Source: Leucothrix mucor
Lineage (GTDB): Bacteria > Pseudomonadota > Gammaproteobacteria > Thiotrichales > Thiotrichaceae
Length of the DNA: 17,224 nt
Direction: 5' to 3'
Assembly: GCA_011322515.1 (NCBI GenBank)
Contig: DRMS01000001.1
Location: 1 to 17,224, forward strand
The notes under the pieces are model-generated. The model saw only the letters and a program-made list of their open reading frames with translations. It made no database searches and was not told the DNA's origin. Positions 15,882 to 17,224 of the stretch are shown here, one piece after another. Position 1 is the stretch's first letter; every line of letters begins with the position of its first letter. Both the position numbers and the translations under genes were made by a program.

Positions 15882-16415
15882 TTAAATCTTTTCGACCTGA
15901 AAAAACTCAAGCTCAACAGGTGTTGAGCGCCCAAAAATCTGCACTGCAACTAGAAGCTTACTTTTTTCATAATTAACTTCTTCAACCACACCATTAAAAT
16001 CAACAAAGGGACCGTCGTTAACTCTAACCACTTCCCCCACATCAAAGAGTGTTTTTGGACGAGGCGCATCAACACCTTCTTCCATCCGCCCCATGATAGC
16101 GGCAACTTCCTTCTCGCTAATTGGGGCAGGGCTATCGCTCTTACCCCCAATAAAACCTAGCACTCGCTGTGTATTCCTAACCAACTGCCAAGTTTCATCG
16201 TTCATTTCCATTTCAACTAACACATAGCCTGGAAAAAATTTTCTCGTACTTTTTTTCTTTTGCCCATCACGCATCTCAACCACTTCTTCAGTGGGGATCA
16301 TAATAGAGCCAAAAAACTCTTGTAATTCTAAACGTTCAATACGCTCTTCAAGCGCTGCTTTAACACGCATTTCGTAATTTGAATACGCATGAACCACATA
16401 CCAATGCATTGCCAC
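15882..16415 (-). CDS. nusG: Transcription termination/antitermination factor NusG
   Basis: NusG binds RNA polymerase through its NGN domain and links it to Rho or to ribosomal S10 through its KOW domain. The 177-residue product has WYVVHAYSNYEMRV at the start, FFPGYVLVEM at residues 60-69, PISEKEV in the NGN domain, and a KOW domain around 125-155 (GEVVRVNDGPFVDFNGVVEEV). The GTG start directly abuts the secE stop. GGAGG inside secE is 7 nt upstream of GTG, which favours it over an ATG two codons later. The first conserved residues (WYVV) are included either way. Co-translation with secE is likely, as in other bacteria. Confidence 0.98.
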   Translation of the reverse strand: MAMHWYVVHAYSNYEMRVKAALEERIERLELQEFFGSIMIPTEEVVEMRDGQKKKSTRKFFPGYVLVEMEMNDETWQLVRNTQRVLGFIGGKSDSPAPISEKEVAAIMGRMEEGVDAPRPKTLFDVGEVVRVNDGPFVDFNGVVEEVNYEKSKLLVAVQIFGRSTPVELEFFQVEKI

Positions 16416-16796
16416 TTAACCGCCTCCCGTTAGCAACAGTGTTTTAACACCCCAACCAAGAAGCATATCAACAATCCATAAAAAGATTGATAACAACACA
16501 ACAATAATAAACACCATCAATGTTGTTTGCATGGTTTCAACACGAGTTGGCCAAACCATTTTTCTTACTTCAGTTCGCGCACCTGTCATAAAGGTCAGCA
16601 AACCTTTACCTTTTACAGTGCTGAGCGCAACCCACACACCTAACCCAATGACAGCAAGCATTCCTAGAACGCGATATAGAACTGATTCACCATCAAAATA
16701 GTAATAACCCACAATAGAGGCAACCAGCAACGCTAAAGCGCCTGCTAGTTTTATTGTATCTAGTGATGCATCTGCTGAACCTGTCTTAGCTGACAT
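16416..16796 (-). CDS. secE: Preprotein translocase subunit SecE
   Basis: SecE clamps and stabilises SecY in the inner-membrane SecYEG channel. The 126-residue product (127 in E. coli) has the three-helix gammaproteobacterial form. Hydrophobic segments lie at about 15-34, 42-60 and 90-116. The conserved cytoplasmic amphipathic stretch ARTEVRKMVWPTRVET (73-88) precedes the last helix. The end (TGGG) encodes, in its Gly codons, the Shine-Dalgarno used by nusG, and there is no spacer between the two genes. Upstream is tRNA-Trp with a short hairpin between them. A GGGGA element 12-16 nt before ATG is the only visible ribosome binding site and is a little far. Confidence 0.97.
   Translation of the reverse strand: MSAKTGSADASLDTIKLAGALALLVASIVGYYYFDGESVLYRVLGMLAVIGLGVWVALSTVKGKGLLTFMTGARTEVRKMVWPTRVETMQTTLMVFIIVVLLSIFLWIVDMLLGWGVKTLLLTGGG
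16423..16428 (-). promoter_or_regulatory. nusG ribosome binding site within secE
   Basis: GGGAGG lies in the last secE codons. Measured from its GGAGG core it is 7 nt from the GTG at 16413-16415 and 13 nt from the ATG at 16407-16409. The spacing supports the GTG start and translational coupling to secE. Confidence 0.7.
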
Positions 16797-16817
16797 GTGA
16801 AATTACTTCCCCGAAAC

Positions 16818-16844
16818 AAATCAAACACATGAACGGTTTGATTT
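16818..16844 (-). promoter_or_regulatory. Perfect 9-bp hairpin between tRNA-Trp and secE
   Basis: AAATCAAAC (16844-16836) and GTTTGATTT (16826-16818) are exact complements around a 9-nt loop. The stem starts 6 nt after the encoded CCA end of the tRNA. No run of T follows, so it is more likely a processing or mRNA 5'-end stabilising structure than a terminator. Confidence 0.45.
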
Positions 16845-16850
16845 CAGATA

Positions 16851-16927
16851 TGGCAGGCCAGGAGGGAATCGAACCCCCAACATGCGGTTTTGGAAACCGC
16901 CGCTCTACCAATTGGAGCTACTGGCCT
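16851..16927 (-). tRNA. trpT: tRNA-Trp (anticodon CCA)
   Basis: The 77-nt cloverleaf folds completely. The acceptor stem is AGGCCAG/CTGGCCT. The D stem is GCTC/GAGC. The anticodon stem is GCGGT/ACCGC with loop TTCCAAA, giving anticodon CCA for UGG codons. The T stem is GGGGG/CCCTC (one wobble) with loop TTCGATT. The discriminator is G and the 3' CCA is encoded (16853-16851). It lies between tuf and secE, a common gammaproteobacterial arrangement, and is probably excised from a tuf-tRNA-secE transcript. Confidence 0.97.
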
Positions 16928-16997
16928 ATGATTTTTTTACAGATAGGTCTAAACCAACAAAAGAACGAAGAGCTAAAACCCACCGTTCCCTTGAGGA

Positions 16998-17025
16998 GAG
17001 ACTTTAATGACTGAGAGCAAGTCTC
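16998..17025 (-). repeat. Inverted repeat between tuf and tRNA-Trp
   Basis: GAGACTT (17025-17019) and AAGTCTC (17004-16998) are perfect 7-base complements with a 14-nt loop. An alternative TGAGA/TCTCA hairpin overlaps them. It starts 11 nt after the tuf stop and lacks a following T-tract, so tuf transcription probably continues into the tRNA. Confidence 0.4.
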
Positions 17026-17036
17026 ATTAGAATTTT

Positions 17037-17224
17037 TTACTCAACAACCTTAGCAACAACACCTGCACCGACTGTACGTCCACCTTCACGAATAGCGAAG
17101 CGTAGCCCTTCTCCCATTGCAATTGGATTAATTAAGGTAACAACCATTTTTACGTTATCACCTGGCATAACCATTTCTACGCCTTCTGGAAGCTCACAAG
17201 CCCCTGTTACATCCGTTGTTCTAA
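17037..17224 (-). CDS. tuf: Elongation factor EF-Tu, second copy (only the C-terminal end in window)
   Basis: The fragment encodes the last 62 residues of EF-Tu, from within FRTTDVTG through EGVEMVMPGDN and LRFAIREGGRTVGAGVVAKVVE to a TAA stop. Position before tRNA-Trp and secE marks it as the tufB locus. Bases 17080-17224 are identical to bases 1-145. Adding the 43 bases 17037-17079 to 1-1142 makes exactly 1185 bases, a 394-codon gene plus stop, the same length as E. coli EF-Tu. The gene is cut by the window edge, not broken. Confidence 0.96.
   Translation of the reverse strand, partial: RTTDVTGACELPEGVEMVMPGDNVKMVVTLINPIAMGEGLRFAIREGGRTVGAGVVAKVVE

Noticed and set aside
16829..17014. 61-codon plus-strand frame over tRNA-Trp
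   Set aside because: It runs through the tRNA gene on the opposite strand. Such frames are a common false protein call.
1..17224. Circular plasmid or phage with direct terminal repeats
   Set aside because: The repeat lies inside tuf, every gene is chromosomal housekeeping, and no replication, mobilisation, capsid or partition gene is present. Collapse of duplicated tuf explains it more simply.

Overview
The window is a compact block of core translation and transcription genes, all on the minus strand. Read 5'->3' on that strand the order is: tuf (3' end only, 17224-17037), tRNA-Trp, secE, nusG, rplK, rplA, rplJ, rplL, rpoB, rpoC, rpsL, rpsG, fusA, tuf (5' part, 1142-1). The tufB-trpT-secE-nusG-rplKAJL-rpoBC junction followed by the str operon (rpsL-rpsG-fusA-tufA), two tuf genes, and proteins that align well from memory with E. 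coli indicate a gammaproteobacterium. Intergenic DNA and third codon positions look A/T-rich, so it is not a typical enteric or pseudomonad. I cannot name a genus from sequence alone.

Layout. 17037-17224 is the C-terminal end of one EF-Tu gene. 16851-16927 is tRNA-Trp(CCA). 15882-16796 is secE-nusG, abutting with no spacer. 14684-15813 is rplK-rplA, overlapping by one base. 13384-14380 is rplJ-rplL behind a 303-nt leader. 12930-13383 is a 454-nt rplL-rpoB spacer with no normal-sized gene but many RNA hairpins. 4495-12929 is rpoB-rpoC. 4172-4494 carries a near-consensus sigma70 promoter. 1-4171 is rpsL-rpsG-fusA-tuf.

How the genes work together. EF-Tu, EF-G, the ribosomal proteins, tRNA-Trp and SecE serve protein synthesis and export. 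RpoB and RpoC are the catalytic RNA polymerase subunits and NusG is their processivity and coupling factor. Visible control elements are a strong str promoter with a G/C-rich discriminator, a terminator-like attenuator after rplL, a long double-stranded hairpin before rpoB resembling an RNase III site, a candidate L10 leader, and tight translational couplings (secE/nusG, rplK/rplA, fusA/tuf).

The oddest large-scale feature is that bases 1-145 and 17080-17224 are identical. Joining the ends gives exactly one complete 394-codon tuf gene. The simplest reading is that the window runs from one tuf copy to the other and the assembly collapsed them, so the sequence looks circular without being a plasmid or phage. 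I found no CRISPR array, insertion sequence, phage gene, toxin-antitoxin pair or defence gene. No new multi-gene system is evident. The least explained structures are RNA-level, in the rplL-rpoB spacer, together with a lineage-specific insertion in RpoB.
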